A stretch of DNA of 55,048 bases from Ardenticatena sp. (lineage in GTDB: Bacteria; Chloroflexota; Anaerolineae; Ardenticatenales; Ardenticatenaceae), in the NCBI GenBank assembly GCA_015487975.1, contig WFOS01000025.1:1-55048 (forward strand), written 5' to 3'. This document shows positions 34,449-42,942 of the stretch, one piece after another (position 1 is the stretch's first letter; every line of letters begins with the position of its first letter). Made by a program: the position numbers and the translations under genes. The notes beneath the pieces are model-generated. The model did not search any database. It saw only the letters and a list, made by a program, of their open reading frames with translations, and was not told where the DNA came from.

Positions 34449-36872
34449 TTAGTGTGAATCTCGCTCCTCGACCGATACGGTCCCGATGACCACCATCTCC
34501 TCGCCTCTGTTCGTCGGTAGGCGCTCGAACGTCGTGTTGTCGTACCAGAGCACAACCATTGTGTACTCGCCTGGTGGCGTGTCGGGGGGAAGCGGCAGCG
34601 TGTACGTGTCCACCAGGCGGGTTGCTTCGGGCAACCACCGCGATGTGGGATGAAAGCCGTTCAATGGTGGATGGTCATTTTGCGCCACCAAATTGCCTGC
34701 GGTATCCAACAATTGTACCGAAACCGTCCAATCACGCGAGGGTGGAGCGTCCGCCCCCCAGTAGAGCTGCACAGAGAGCGTCTCACCAGCAGAGAGCTGC
34801 GTGGGAAGCGGCTCTCTGCCCAGCAATACCAGCCCATCCTGCCAGCGGTACGTGGTCGGGATCGGCGGCGTGGGAGGTGCTTGCCCAATCCAGAGCCATT
34901 CGAACGCTGTGCGTTCGCCATGCTGTGCCAACGTGAGCGGATCGTACACGACCACATCTAGCCGGTAGTAGCCTGGCGGGATGCCGTCGAGTGGTAGGGT
35001 TTTAGCGTCCAGGAGAGGGAGACGAGGGCGTTCGTTGGTGGCAATCAGCCCCTGGGCGGGGGCGCTGTCGGCGTGTGCCACTTCTTGCCCATCACTGCGC
35101 ACCAGTTTGATGGACGTGTGCCAGGCTGGTCTGGTGTCGCGCGGAAAATCCCAAAAGAGCAGCATCTGCAAGGGAGACGGGGCAGGGTGTTCGGTGGCGG
35201 TGCGCTCGAAGCGGCGCAACGTGAATGTGCCAATGGCGATATCGGGTTCACGAGCGATGGTGTACGCGGGAGGTTCGCGCCAGCCTTCGGCGAGGGCAAC
35301 CCGCAGCCCGTCGGGAAAGGTGCGTTGGAGTGTGAATTGTTCCACCAGCAGACGTTGTAGCGGCAATCGATAGCGCGTGCCGATTTGGTGACCATCGGCG
35401 ACCAACCAGAAGCGCCCCCCTTCACGGAGCAGTGCTTCGAGTTCGTCGGGGGTGTGGATGAGCGGCGCGCCAACCCATCGATCGACGATCATGCCATCAC
35501 GTTCGATGACATACGGCTCGAACCCATCTTCACGAAAGTAGTAGTCGCAGGTGCCGAAAGTGTAGGCACACACCTGCACCAGTGGCGTGAGTATGCGATC
35601 ACCAGGTTGGCGCATTTGTGCGACGAAGCGAAATGGACGTTGCCAGTCCGTTCCGGTGGTGTGGGCGGCATTCCAGGCGGGCGTCCAGAGTGTGGCAGCA
35701 ATGAGGAGTGCCCACGCGCCGAACATCAGCGTGCGCAGGCGTGGCCGCGGCAGCATGCTCAGCACCCACCACATGCCCAGGCTGGCCGCGAGTACCCAGA
35801 AGGGGTCCACGAAGAGCATGTAGCGCACTTCGCGCCAGGATGTACCCGCCAGCAGGACGAGAAACGCGATGGTGAAGAAGGGAAAGAGGGCCAGGAAGGC
35901 AATCAGGCGGGCGGGGTATGCCAGCGGCAGGATGGACATACGGCGGCGCAGATGGACGAGCGCTAGGACGCTAGCGAGTACGAACGGGATCGTCAGCCAG
36001 AGGTAGGGGGGCTGCACGTAGAATGGCCTGTACACGTTCCACTTCTCGGCGACAGCCGCCAGTGGTTCGATGTAGGGTTTGGCGGTGCCCCCAATCCCAA
36101 TGGGGGCGACGGCCTGCGCATTTGCCGCCAGTTCGACAACGCCACGCGCGAGCATGCTCCCCCACAAAGCAATTTGTGTCCACCACGCTGCACGGCTTCG
36201 CCAGTAGGTCCAACCGCCAACGATGGTCATGCCGAGCAGAAGCGGTGGATAGAGCAGGATGGCCTCTTCGTGGGCGAAGATGGCTAGCCCAAATGCTCCC
36301 ACCAGTCCAACGTGGGGTGTTGTGCGATGTGGCACACGTGCGCTTTGCCAGGCAAACAAGCCTACCAACACTGTTGCCAGGATGAACAGACCGTAGAAAC
36401 GTACCCGTGGCACATTGACGATGGCCGCGGGATGCAGGGCGAGTACCAGCGCCGCGCTCAGGCCAACGAGGCGGCTGCCATGGCGCTCTCCCCATCGCAT
36501 CACCAGCCATAGCATCAGCAGGGCGAGCAGAATGTTCCCCGCTCGCAGAATCGCCACCTGTTCGCCAAAGGTGTAACGCAACGGTGCCAGCGTGTACCAT
36601 GCTGCCAATCCACGTTGATGGAAGAGACCGCTCGGAAACGTAGGAAGCAGGTGTGTCGTCAGGCCGCGCAGCGCCAGCAGCTCGAAATATTCATCCTCGA
36701 CAGGGTGGCTTCCCACGGCATACATCAGCCGCAGCCAGGTGGCAAGCCCCAAGACCAACGCTTCCGGCCAGCGGCGCCCCCACGCTCTTGCGCGTTTAGC
36801 CGCCAAACGCCACCTCCTGCCCGGCGTTCTGCTCGCAGGCGCGTTCGTAGACCAGTGCTGCCAGGGCGACAT
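34449..36872 (-). CDS. GT39-like membrane glycosyltransferase, distant third copy
   Basis: 807 residues if started at ATG 36872; a TTG at 36884 is also possible, and either start overlaps the upstream gene by about 75-90 bases. The N-terminal half has many hydrophobic helices and an acidic first loop (GSHPVEDEYFELLALRGL), the GT-C arrangement. The C-terminal ~400 residues are soluble and contain two beta-sandwich-like modules with PPGYYRLDVVVYDP and PPGEYTMVVLWYDN, similar to the end of the tandem copies at 10.9-15.9 kb. It likely transfers sugar from a lipid carrier on the outer membrane face. Donor and acceptor are unknown. Confidence 0.8.
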   Translation of the reverse strand: MSPWQHWSTNAPASRTPGRRWRLAAKRARAWGRRWPEALVLGLATWLRLMYAVGSHPVEDEYFELLALRGLTTHLLPTFPSGLFHQRGLAAWYTLAPLRYTFGEQVAILRAGNILLALLMLWLVMRWGERHGSRLVGLSAALVLALHPAAIVNVPRVRFYGLFILATVLVGLFAWQSARVPHRTTPHVGLVGAFGLAIFAHEEAILLYPPLLLGMTIVGGWTYWRSRAAWWTQIALWGSMLARGVVELAANAQAVAPIGIGGTAKPYIEPLAAVAEKWNVYRPFYVQPPYLWLTIPFVLASVLALVHLRRRMSILPLAYPARLIAFLALFPFFTIAFLVLLAGTSWREVRYMLFVDPFWVLAASLGMWWVLSMLPRPRLRTLMFGAWALLIAATLWTPAWNAAHTTGTDWQRPFRFVAQMRQPGDRILTPLVQVCAYTFGTCDYYFREDGFEPYVIERDGMIVDRWVGAPLIHTPDELEALLREGGRFWLVADGHQIGTRYRLPLQRLLVEQFTLQRTFPDGLRVALAEGWREPPAYTIAREPDIAIGTFTLRRFERTATEHPAPSPLQMLLFWDFPRDTRPAWHTSIKLVRSDGQEVAHADSAPAQGLIATNERPRLPLLDAKTLPLDGIPPGYYRLDVVVYDPLTLAQHGERTAFEWLWIGQAPPTPPIPTTYRWQDGLVLLGREPLPTQLSAGETLSVQLYWGADAPPSRDWTVSVQLLDTAGNLVAQNDHPPLNGFHPTSRWLPEATRLVDTYTLPLPPDTPPGEYTMVVLWYDNTTFERLPTNRGEEMVVIGTVSVEERDSH

Positions 36873-37755
36873 CCCACAACGCAATCCCCTGTGACTCGAA
36901 AAGCGTGATGGCGTCGGGTGTGGTACGTCCTGGCGTCAATCCAGCGACGACATCCGCCAGGGGGCGCACACGTTCCCAGGCCAGGGCGTTGCGCTGATAG
37001 GCCTGCACCAGATCCCCCGACTCGAAGCGGGCTTGTGGCACATCGTCCACGAAGATCGCATCAGCGCGGCGGATCGCGTGGTGATCGAGCTCGGCACGGA
37101 TGGCGGCGTTCGACCCCGCCGCGTTGATGTGGGCACCGACGGGAATCAAGCGCCCGTCGAACAGCGGTTCACGCGCATTCGTGATGGTTGTGATGATGTC
37201 GGCCCCATCGAGCGCCTCTTCGGGCGATGCAACCGCTTGCACAGCGATCCCGAGGCGCTCGCGCATGCGGGTGGCAAAGGCTTCGCGCCGTTCAGGTGTG
37301 CGGCTGAACAGACGCACCTCGCGCAGATGGCGTACCTGTGCGATGGCTTCCAACTGTGTTTCAGCCTGATAGCCTGCCCCAAAGAGCGCCAGCACGCTCG
37401 CGTCGGGGCGTGCCAAGTATTTGGTGGCAACGCCACTTGCCGCCCCTGTGCGCAACTGTCCCAAACGGTCGGCTTCGATGATGGCGAGCAACGCGCCGCT
37501 CGTCAGATCGTAGAGATTGACGGTGAAGCGTACCCCCTCGCGGGTAGTGGTGTATGCTTTGAAGCCCCAATAGCCGCGTTCGACCAGCGCTGCGCCCATC
37601 AGGTGCAGAATGCCGTTTGGTTGGCGCACACGTCGGCGCGGTTGATTGATACCCGTGCCGCGTGCTTGTTCGAGGAAACTCGCTTCGACAACATCCAAGG
37701 CATCGCGAATGTCCACGAGGGCGTGGATATCGGCTTCGCGGAGAAGACGTGTCAT
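36796..37755 (-). CDS. Ornithine cyclodeaminase / mu-crystallin family protein
   Basis: 319 residues. NAD(P)-binding fold with LALFGAGYQAETQLEAI, and the family substrate residues in GFKAYTTT (Lys), LGQLRTGAASG (Arg) and FVDDVPQ (Asp). The end is SQGIALWDVALAALVYE. Family members deaminate ornithine to proline, reduce cyclic imines such as delta1-pyrroline-2-carboxylate, or act as alanine dehydrogenases; sequence alone does not decide. AGGTG precedes the start. It leads a minus-strand operon with the GT39-like gene and the methyltransferase. Confidence 0.9.
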   Translation of the reverse strand: MTRLLREADIHALVDIRDALDVVEASFLEQARGTGINQPRRRVRQPNGILHLMGAALVERGYWGFKAYTTTREGVRFTVNLYDLTSGALLAIIEADRLGQLRTGAASGVATKYLARPDASVLALFGAGYQAETQLEAIAQVRHLREVRLFSRTPERREAFATRMRERLGIAVQAVASPEEALDGADIITTITNAREPLFDGRLIPVGAHINAAGSNAAIRAELDHHAIRRADAIFVDDVPQARFESGDLVQAYQRNALAWERVRPLADVVAGLTPGRTTPDAITLFESQGIALWDVALAALVYERACEQNAGQEVAFGG

Positions 37756-37800
37756 CGTTCACCTGCCTGTGTTCAAGGGCTTGCAACCATATTCACCATG

Positions 37801-37828
37801 AGTATATGCGACCACTTGAATTTGTCAG
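37801..37828 (-). promoter_or_regulatory. Promoter of the ornithine cyclodeaminase operon
   Basis: Read on the minus strand: CTGACA, 16 bases, TATACT, 46-73 bases before the ATG. Each box matches consensus at five of six positions. Confidence 0.65.
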
Positions 37829-37966
37829 ATTGTTGGCCGATAGCGGGCAGATTTTTATGGGGCTTTCCCGCTTTGTGGGGAATATGGTAAGATGAAAATG
37901 TGTCAACTTTTTCCGCACGCCGACGTGTCTCGAAGGCATAATTTGGCAAGCGAGTGGAGCAGACAG

Positions 37967-38491
37967 ATGAGCGAGCAACCCGAATACACCCCCGAAGAAG
38001 TTCGCGCGATTTTGCAACGAGCTGTGGAACTGGACGACCGCCGCGAACGCTTTTCACGCGATGAGCTGCTGGCGATGGCGCGTGAAGTTGGGCTGAGCGA
38101 AGAGGCCGTGCTCGCTGCCGAGCGTGCAATGCGCCCCACTGGCAAAGCAGCGGAACTGGCACGCGCACGCCAGGCATTCATTGCCGAGCGGCGTCAGGAA
38201 TTCAAGCAGCATGTGTTGGTCTATGCCTGCGTGAATCTTTTTTTGGTGATTCTGAATGTCATGTTCTCGCCAGACGTGTGGTGGTTCATCTTTCCCGCAA
38301 TGGGATGGGGGATCGGCTTGGCCTTCCATGCATTCGAAGCGTTGCAAACCGAAGGGCCTGCATTCGAGGATGCGTTCGAGAGCTGGTATGCGCGGCGTTA
38401 TTTGAAGAAACGGCTCAGGCGGAAAATCGTGGATGTGCTCGATCGCACGATGGATGCCTTGTTGCCGCCTTCGGACAAATTGAACGGATGA
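37967..38491 (+). CDS. 2TM-domain protein
   Basis: 174 residues from ATG 37967 (GTGGAG nearby). The N-terminal ~75 residues are charged and helical (TPEEVRAILQRAVELDDRR). The 2TM domain follows: FKQHVLVYACVNLFLVILNV, then DVWWFIFPAMGWGIGLAFHAF. Family members often sit beside histidine kinases or as short membrane regulators; here the partner is not evident. It ends with a basic helix (RRYLKKRLRRKIVDVLDR). mutL begins 10 bases later. Confidence 0.85.
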   Translation: MSEQPEYTPEEVRAILQRAVELDDRRERFSRDELLAMAREVGLSEEAVLAAERAMRPTGKAAELARARQAFIAERRQEFKQHVLVYACVNLFLVILNVMFSPDVWWFIFPAMGWGIGLAFHAFEALQTEGPAFEDAFESWYARRYLKKRLRRKIVDVLDRTMDALLPPSDKLNG

Positions 38492-38501
38492 CCATGTCGA
38501 G

Positions 38502-40304
38502 ATGCCTATGCCCATTCACATTTTGCCACCAGACGTTGCCAACAAAATCGCAGCTGGTGAAGTTGTCGAGCGCCCCGCAAGCGTGGTGAAGGAACTGGTC
38601 GAAAACGCGCTGGATGCGGGGGCAACCGATATTCGCGTGGAAATCGCCAAGGGTGGGCAAAGCCTCATTCGCGTGGCCGATAACGGCTGTGGGATTCCAG
38701 CCGACGAAGTCGAGCTGGCGTTTCAGCATCATGCTACCAGCAAAGTGTACGACGCCGATGACCTCTTTGCTATTCAGACGCTCGGTTTTCGCGGTGAAGC
38801 CTTGCCTAGCATTGCGGCGGTGAGTCGCGTGACGGTGCTGACCCGCCCGCGTGAACAGCCCGCTGGTGTGGAACTGCGCCTCGAAGGGGGCAAAGTGGTT
38901 GCACGGCGGACAGCCGCGGCCCCCGCTGGCACGATCATCACGGTCGAAGATCTCTTTTTCAACGTGCCTGCGCGGCGCAAATTCTTGCGCACGGTTGCCA
39001 CCGAAACCAGCCTGATCGCCGAAATCGTCTCGCACTATGCGCTGGCGTACCCCGAACGGCGCTTCACGCTCATCGCAGATGGGCGCACGACCTTGCAAAC
39101 GGCGGGCAGCGGCGACCTGAAAGATGCCTTGCTCGCCGTTTATGGGCTGGATGTGGCGCGGCACATGCTCATGCTCGAAGAACCACCCGACCCCGAAACG
39201 GGGATTGGACTTTTCGGCGCGATTGGTGGGCCTGCCCTGCACCGTGCCAATCGCAAGTACATCATCTTCTTTGTGAATGGGCGCGTGGTACGCAGCCCCA
39301 TGCTAACGACCGCGATTGCGCAGGCATACCAGGGCGTGGTGCCCACGGGGCGGCATCCCTTCGTGGTGCTCGACATTCAGGTGCCTCCCGACCAGATTGA
39401 TGTCAACGTTCATCCCCAGAAACTCGAAATCAAATTTGCGCGGAGTGATGAGGTGTTCCGCGTGGTGCAACGGGCGGTACGCCGCCTGCTGGTGGAAGAA
39501 GCGCCCGTCCACCAGTTTTCACGCACGATCGAGGTCCTGGACGATACCGACGAAGCATCGCCATCACCTGCCCATCTCCCGCCTGAACCGCTGGACGAGA
39601 ACGATGTGCGCGTGCGGCTCTTTTCCCCGCCGCCGCCCACAGGTCACCCGACTCGCACCACCTGGGTGCCATCCGCGCCACCACCTGCGCCAACGACGCC
39701 CACACCGCCACCTGATGTTGGGGGTACGAAACTGCCCCCGCTGCGCGTGTTGGGGCAGACGATGCTCACCTACATCATCTGCGAGGGCCCCGATGGGCTT
39801 TATCTGATCGACCAGCATACGGCGCATGAACGTGTCTTGCTGGAGCGGCTGCGCAAGCAACGCGCTCGACAAGCCGTCCCCTCACAGCGCTTGTTGCAAC
39901 CGCTCACCATCGAACTCACGCCTCAGCAAATGGCTGTGGTCGAAGAGCAGCGCGAGGCCTTGTTGCACCTTGGCTTCGACGTCGAGCCATTTGGTGGCTT
40001 GACGGTTTTGGTGCGTGCTATCCCCGAGGTGCTCAAACACAAACCCGACCCGGCGGCGGCGTTGGCCGAAGTCATAGATGGCGCGATTCACGACCGCAGT
40101 GGGTTGAGTTGGGAAGAGCGCCTGGTGATGTATGCGGCCTGCCGTGGCGCCGTCAAAGCGGGTGATCCTTTGACGCACGAAGAAATGGTGGACCTCATCC
40201 GTCAGCTGGAACAAACCGACCTATCGCGCACGTGCGCCCATGGTCGCCCGACGGTCGTGCGGCTGAGTGTGGAGCAGCTGGAACGTGAATTTGGCCGCCG
40301 ATGA
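38502..40304 (+). CDS. mutL: DNA mismatch repair protein MutL
   Basis: 600 residues. The N-terminal GHKL ATPase has KIAAGEVVERPASVVKELVE, NALDAGA, DNGCGIP and TLGFRGEALPSIA. A proline-rich linker (~360-415) separates the C-terminal dimerisation and endonuclease domain, with DQHTAHERVLLE at ~437-448 (usual DQHA), ACRGAVKAGD and CAHGRPTV. The acidic and Cys/His ligands are kept, so nicking activity is likely, as in mutH-less bacteria. It acts with MutS in mismatch repair. ATG 38508 is an alternative start. No mutS is in the window. Confidence 0.96.
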   Translation: MPMPIHILPPDVANKIAAGEVVERPASVVKELVENALDAGATDIRVEIAKGGQSLIRVADNGCGIPADEVELAFQHHATSKVYDADDLFAIQTLGFRGEALPSIAAVSRVTVLTRPREQPAGVELRLEGGKVVARRTAAAPAGTIITVEDLFFNVPARRKFLRTVATETSLIAEIVSHYALAYPERRFTLIADGRTTLQTAGSGDLKDALLAVYGLDVARHMLMLEEPPDPETGIGLFGAIGGPALHRANRKYIIFFVNGRVVRSPMLTTAIAQAYQGVVPTGRHPFVVLDIQVPPDQIDVNVHPQKLEIKFARSDEVFRVVQRAVRRLLVEEAPVHQFSRTIEVLDDTDEASPSPAHLPPEPLDENDVRVRLFSPPPPTGHPTRTTWVPSAPPPAPTTPTPPPDVGGTKLPPLRVLGQTMLTYIICEGPDGLYLIDQHTAHERVLLERLRKQRARQAVPSQRLLQPLTIELTPQQMAVVEEQREALLHLGFDVEPFGGLTVLVRAIPEVLKHKPDPAAALAEVIDGAIHDRSGLSWEERLVMYAACRGAVKAGDPLTHEEMVDLIRQLEQTDLSRTCAHGRPTVVRLSVEQLEREFGRR

Positions 40305-40322
40305 GTGTGAGGAGGGGGAGCC

Positions 40323-41006
40323 ATGGCCGTCCACGTCTTGCAGCCCGATCAATGCTTCTTCCGCGACCGCCGACATGCCGGCCAGCTTCTGGCGGCAGCG
40401 TTGCGCACATTGGTGAAGGAGCCGCCTGTGGTGGTGGGCATTCCGCGTGGGGGACTGGTGGTGGCCGCCGAAATTGCCCGTGTCCTCGATGGTGAGCTGG
40501 ACTTCATCACGCCGCGTAAATTGGGGGCGCCTGGCAACCCCGAACTCGCGATTGGTGCTATGACCGAGCGAGGGCATCTCATTCTCAACGAAGAAGCACT
40601 TGCCTCCTTGCATGTGCCGCCTGACTACATCGAACGAGAAGCCAAACGTCAGCTGGCAGAAATCGAACGCCGCAACCGAATCTACCGGGCTGTATTGCCG
40701 CATCGTGCATGGCAGGGGCGCACCGTCGTCGTGACCGATGATGGCGTGGCCACAGGGAGCACCATGCGAGCGGCGCTCGAAAGTGTGCGACAGGAGCAGC
40801 CCGCTCGTCTCGTTTTGGCGTTGCCGGTTGCCCCTTACGACACTTTCTTCGACCTGGCGGCGCTTGCTGATGATGCTGTGGCGGTTTGTGCGCCGCGGGT
40901 GTTTTTGGGAGGTGTCGGTGCGTATTATCAAGACTTTCACCAGACAAGCGATGCCGAAGTGCTGGCATTGTTGCGTGCGTTTGCGCCACCGGCTTCACAG
41001 GCATAG
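40323..41006 (+). CDS. Phosphoribosyltransferase-family protein
   Basis: 227 residues after GAGGAGGGGGAG. Type I PRTase fold: VVVGIPRGGLVVAAEIA, LDFITPRKLGAPGNPELAIGA and the PRPP loop VVVTDDGVATGSTM. This subgroup, with RKLGAPGNPELAIGA, is common in bacteria and usually annotated only as phosphoribosyltransferase; in other genomes it can be fused to or beside erythromycin-esterase or dienelactone-hydrolase proteins. The base or nucleotide substrate is unknown. Confidence 0.88.
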   Translation: MAVHVLQPDQCFFRDRRHAGQLLAAALRTLVKEPPVVVGIPRGGLVVAAEIARVLDGELDFITPRKLGAPGNPELAIGAMTERGHLILNEEALASLHVPPDYIEREAKRQLAEIERRNRIYRAVLPHRAWQGRTVVVTDDGVATGSTMRAALESVRQEQPARLVLALPVAPYDTFFDLAALADDAVAVCAPRVFLGGVGAYYQDFHQTSDAEVLALLRAFAPPASQA

Positions 41007-41032
41007 GCGCTCATTTGCCGAGGGAGGAAACC

Positions 41033-42733
41033 ATGTGGCGAATATGGGGTGCGGCGATTGGCGTGGTCGCCGCATTTTTGCTCGCAGGCGTAGGGAGCGT
41101 GGCTTTCTTCGCACCATCCCCTCTGCCCGCGCATCCCACGGGGGGTGCGTTGCCCTTCTTCGAGACGGATGACTTCGCTGGGTCGGGGACGTGCGAAGCC
41201 TGCCATAACGGCCTGGTGGATGCTGGTGGCACCCCTGTGGGCATTCCCGACGACTGGCGGGCGACGATGATGGCCAACTCGGCACGTGATCCGCTCTGGC
41301 AGGCACGTGTGAGTGTCGAAGTCAGCCGCACACCTTCACTCAGCACGACGATCGAGGCGACGTGTGCGCGATGTCATGCACCGATGGCGTTTACCCAAGC
41401 AACCGTGTGGGGCACGCCGGTCGAGGTGTTGGGCAATGGCTTTCTCGACCCGACACACCCCTTGCACGAAGCCGCGCTCGATGGTGTTTCGTGTACGCTC
41501 TGCCACCAAATCATCTCGGACACCTTCGATGCACCTGGCGAAGGCAACTTCGTCATCGATACCAGTACGACGCCGCCCAATCGCTTGCTCTACGGGCCAT
41601 TCGACGATGTCTTGACGATGCCGATGCAGCAGATGGTGGGGTTCACCCCTGTGCAGGGGAAGCAGATCGAGGATGCCGCCCTCTGTGGAACATGCCACAA
41701 CCTGACCACCGAGACCGTGTTGGCAGATGGGACACCGACCGGCCATCAGTTCCCCGAACAGCGCACCTACGATGAATGGGAAGCGAGCGCTTTTGGTGAT
41801 GGAGTCGGGGATGACGACCAATCGTGTCAAGCATGCCACATGCCGCTTGCCGAAGGGGCAGTTCCGCTTGCCTCGATCCCGAACGCTTTGCCACCGCGTG
41901 CTCCCTTCCATCGCCATACCTTCACCGGCGCCAATGTGTTCATGCTGCGCATGTTGCGCGACCATGCCGAAACGCTTGGCGTACCTGCCAGCACCGATCA
42001 GATAGAGCGCACGATGACCGAAACAGTGAATTTTTTGCAGCGCCAGACCGCGCGGCTTGTCGTGCATACGGCGCTTGTGAGCGATACGGTTGTGTTGACG
42101 GTGACCGTGCAGAATCTCGCAGGGCACAAATTCCCCAGTGGCTACCCCAGCCGCCGTGCCTGGCTGCACGTTGTGGTGAGTGACACGCATGGAACGCCAA
42201 TCTTTGCCTCAGGCACGCCTTTGCCAGATGGGCGCATCGCAGGCAATGCGGCTGACCAGAACCCCGCCACCTTCGAGCCACATTACACCGTGATTACCGA
42301 TCCCTCGCAGGTACAGATCTACGAATCCATCATGCAGGATGCCAATGGCGATATCACCTACACCCTGTTGCGTGCGGCTTCGTATGCCAAAGACAATCGC
42401 TTGTTGCCACGGGGATTCGACAAGAGCACCGTTCCGTCTGACATAGGTGTATATGGCAAGGCGCAGAACGACGTTGATTTTACCGGTGGGCAAGATACCG
42501 TCGTCTACCGCCTGCCGGGCACTGGCGACTCCTTCTACCATGTTCAGGTGCGCTTGCTTTACCAGACACTCGCGGCTCCATTTGCCAATGATGTATTGGC
42601 AACGACCACGCCCCAGACACAGGCATGGGAAACATTGTATGCCACCGCTGACCGCGAACCTGTTGTGATCGCTGAGACCCATACCGTTGCGATGCCGTGG
42701 CACACGTATGTGCCGCTTGTGGTGTCACCGTAG
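41033..42733 (+). CDS. Secreted pentaheme c-type cytochrome with YVPL tail
   Basis: 566 residues from ATG 41033, preceded by GAGGGAGGAAA. N-terminal signal or anchor (WGAAIGVVAAFLLAGVGSVAFF). Five heme attachment sites: CEACH at 54, CARCH at 111, CTLCH at 154, CGTCH at 218 and CQACH at 265. Residues ~340-555 have no heme motif and look beta-rich, with LAGHKFPSGYPSRRAWL typical of multiheme cytochromes of the c554/hydroxylamine-oxidoreductase-like type. It ends WHTYVPLVVSP, so it shares the exported-protein tail. Extracytoplasmic electron transfer is inferred. Confidence 0.87.
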   Translation: MWRIWGAAIGVVAAFLLAGVGSVAFFAPSPLPAHPTGGALPFFETDDFAGSGTCEACHNGLVDAGGTPVGIPDDWRATMMANSARDPLWQARVSVEVSRTPSLSTTIEATCARCHAPMAFTQATVWGTPVEVLGNGFLDPTHPLHEAALDGVSCTLCHQIISDTFDAPGEGNFVIDTSTTPPNRLLYGPFDDVLTMPMQQMVGFTPVQGKQIEDAALCGTCHNLTTETVLADGTPTGHQFPEQRTYDEWEASAFGDGVGDDDQSCQACHMPLAEGAVPLASIPNALPPRAPFHRHTFTGANVFMLRMLRDHAETLGVPASTDQIERTMTETVNFLQRQTARLVVHTALVSDTVVLTVTVQNLAGHKFPSGYPSRRAWLHVVVSDTHGTPIFASGTPLPDGRIAGNAADQNPATFEPHYTVITDPSQVQIYESIMQDANGDITYTLLRAASYAKDNRLLPRGFDKSTVPSDIGVYGKAQNDVDFTGGQDTVVYRLPGTGDSFYHVQVRLLYQTLAAPFANDVLATTTPQTQAWETLYATADREPVVIAETHTVAMPWHTYVPLVVSP

Positions 42734-42812
42734 GCCAAACGTAGGTGAAGCGTCAAGAAAGATGTATGCCTGGTGATGTACAGTAAGCACGTACTTTCTC
42801 CTCCTTGCATTT

Positions 42813-42838
42813 GCCCCGACAATGGCGTTGGGGCTTTT
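42813..42838 (+). terminator. Terminator after the pentaheme cytochrome gene
   Basis: GCCCCGAC (42813-42820) pairs with GTTGGGGC (42827-42834) with one G-T pair, and TTTT follows. It lies 80 bases after the stop. Confidence 0.7.
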
Positions 42839-42942
42839 GCATTTCTCCCCTCCTGACTACGCTTTTCCTGCAACTCGTCTTGCCACGCTGGCGTACAGCC
42901 AATGCCCTTTTCCTGCCAACCAAAGCTGTAAGGAGGTGTGCA

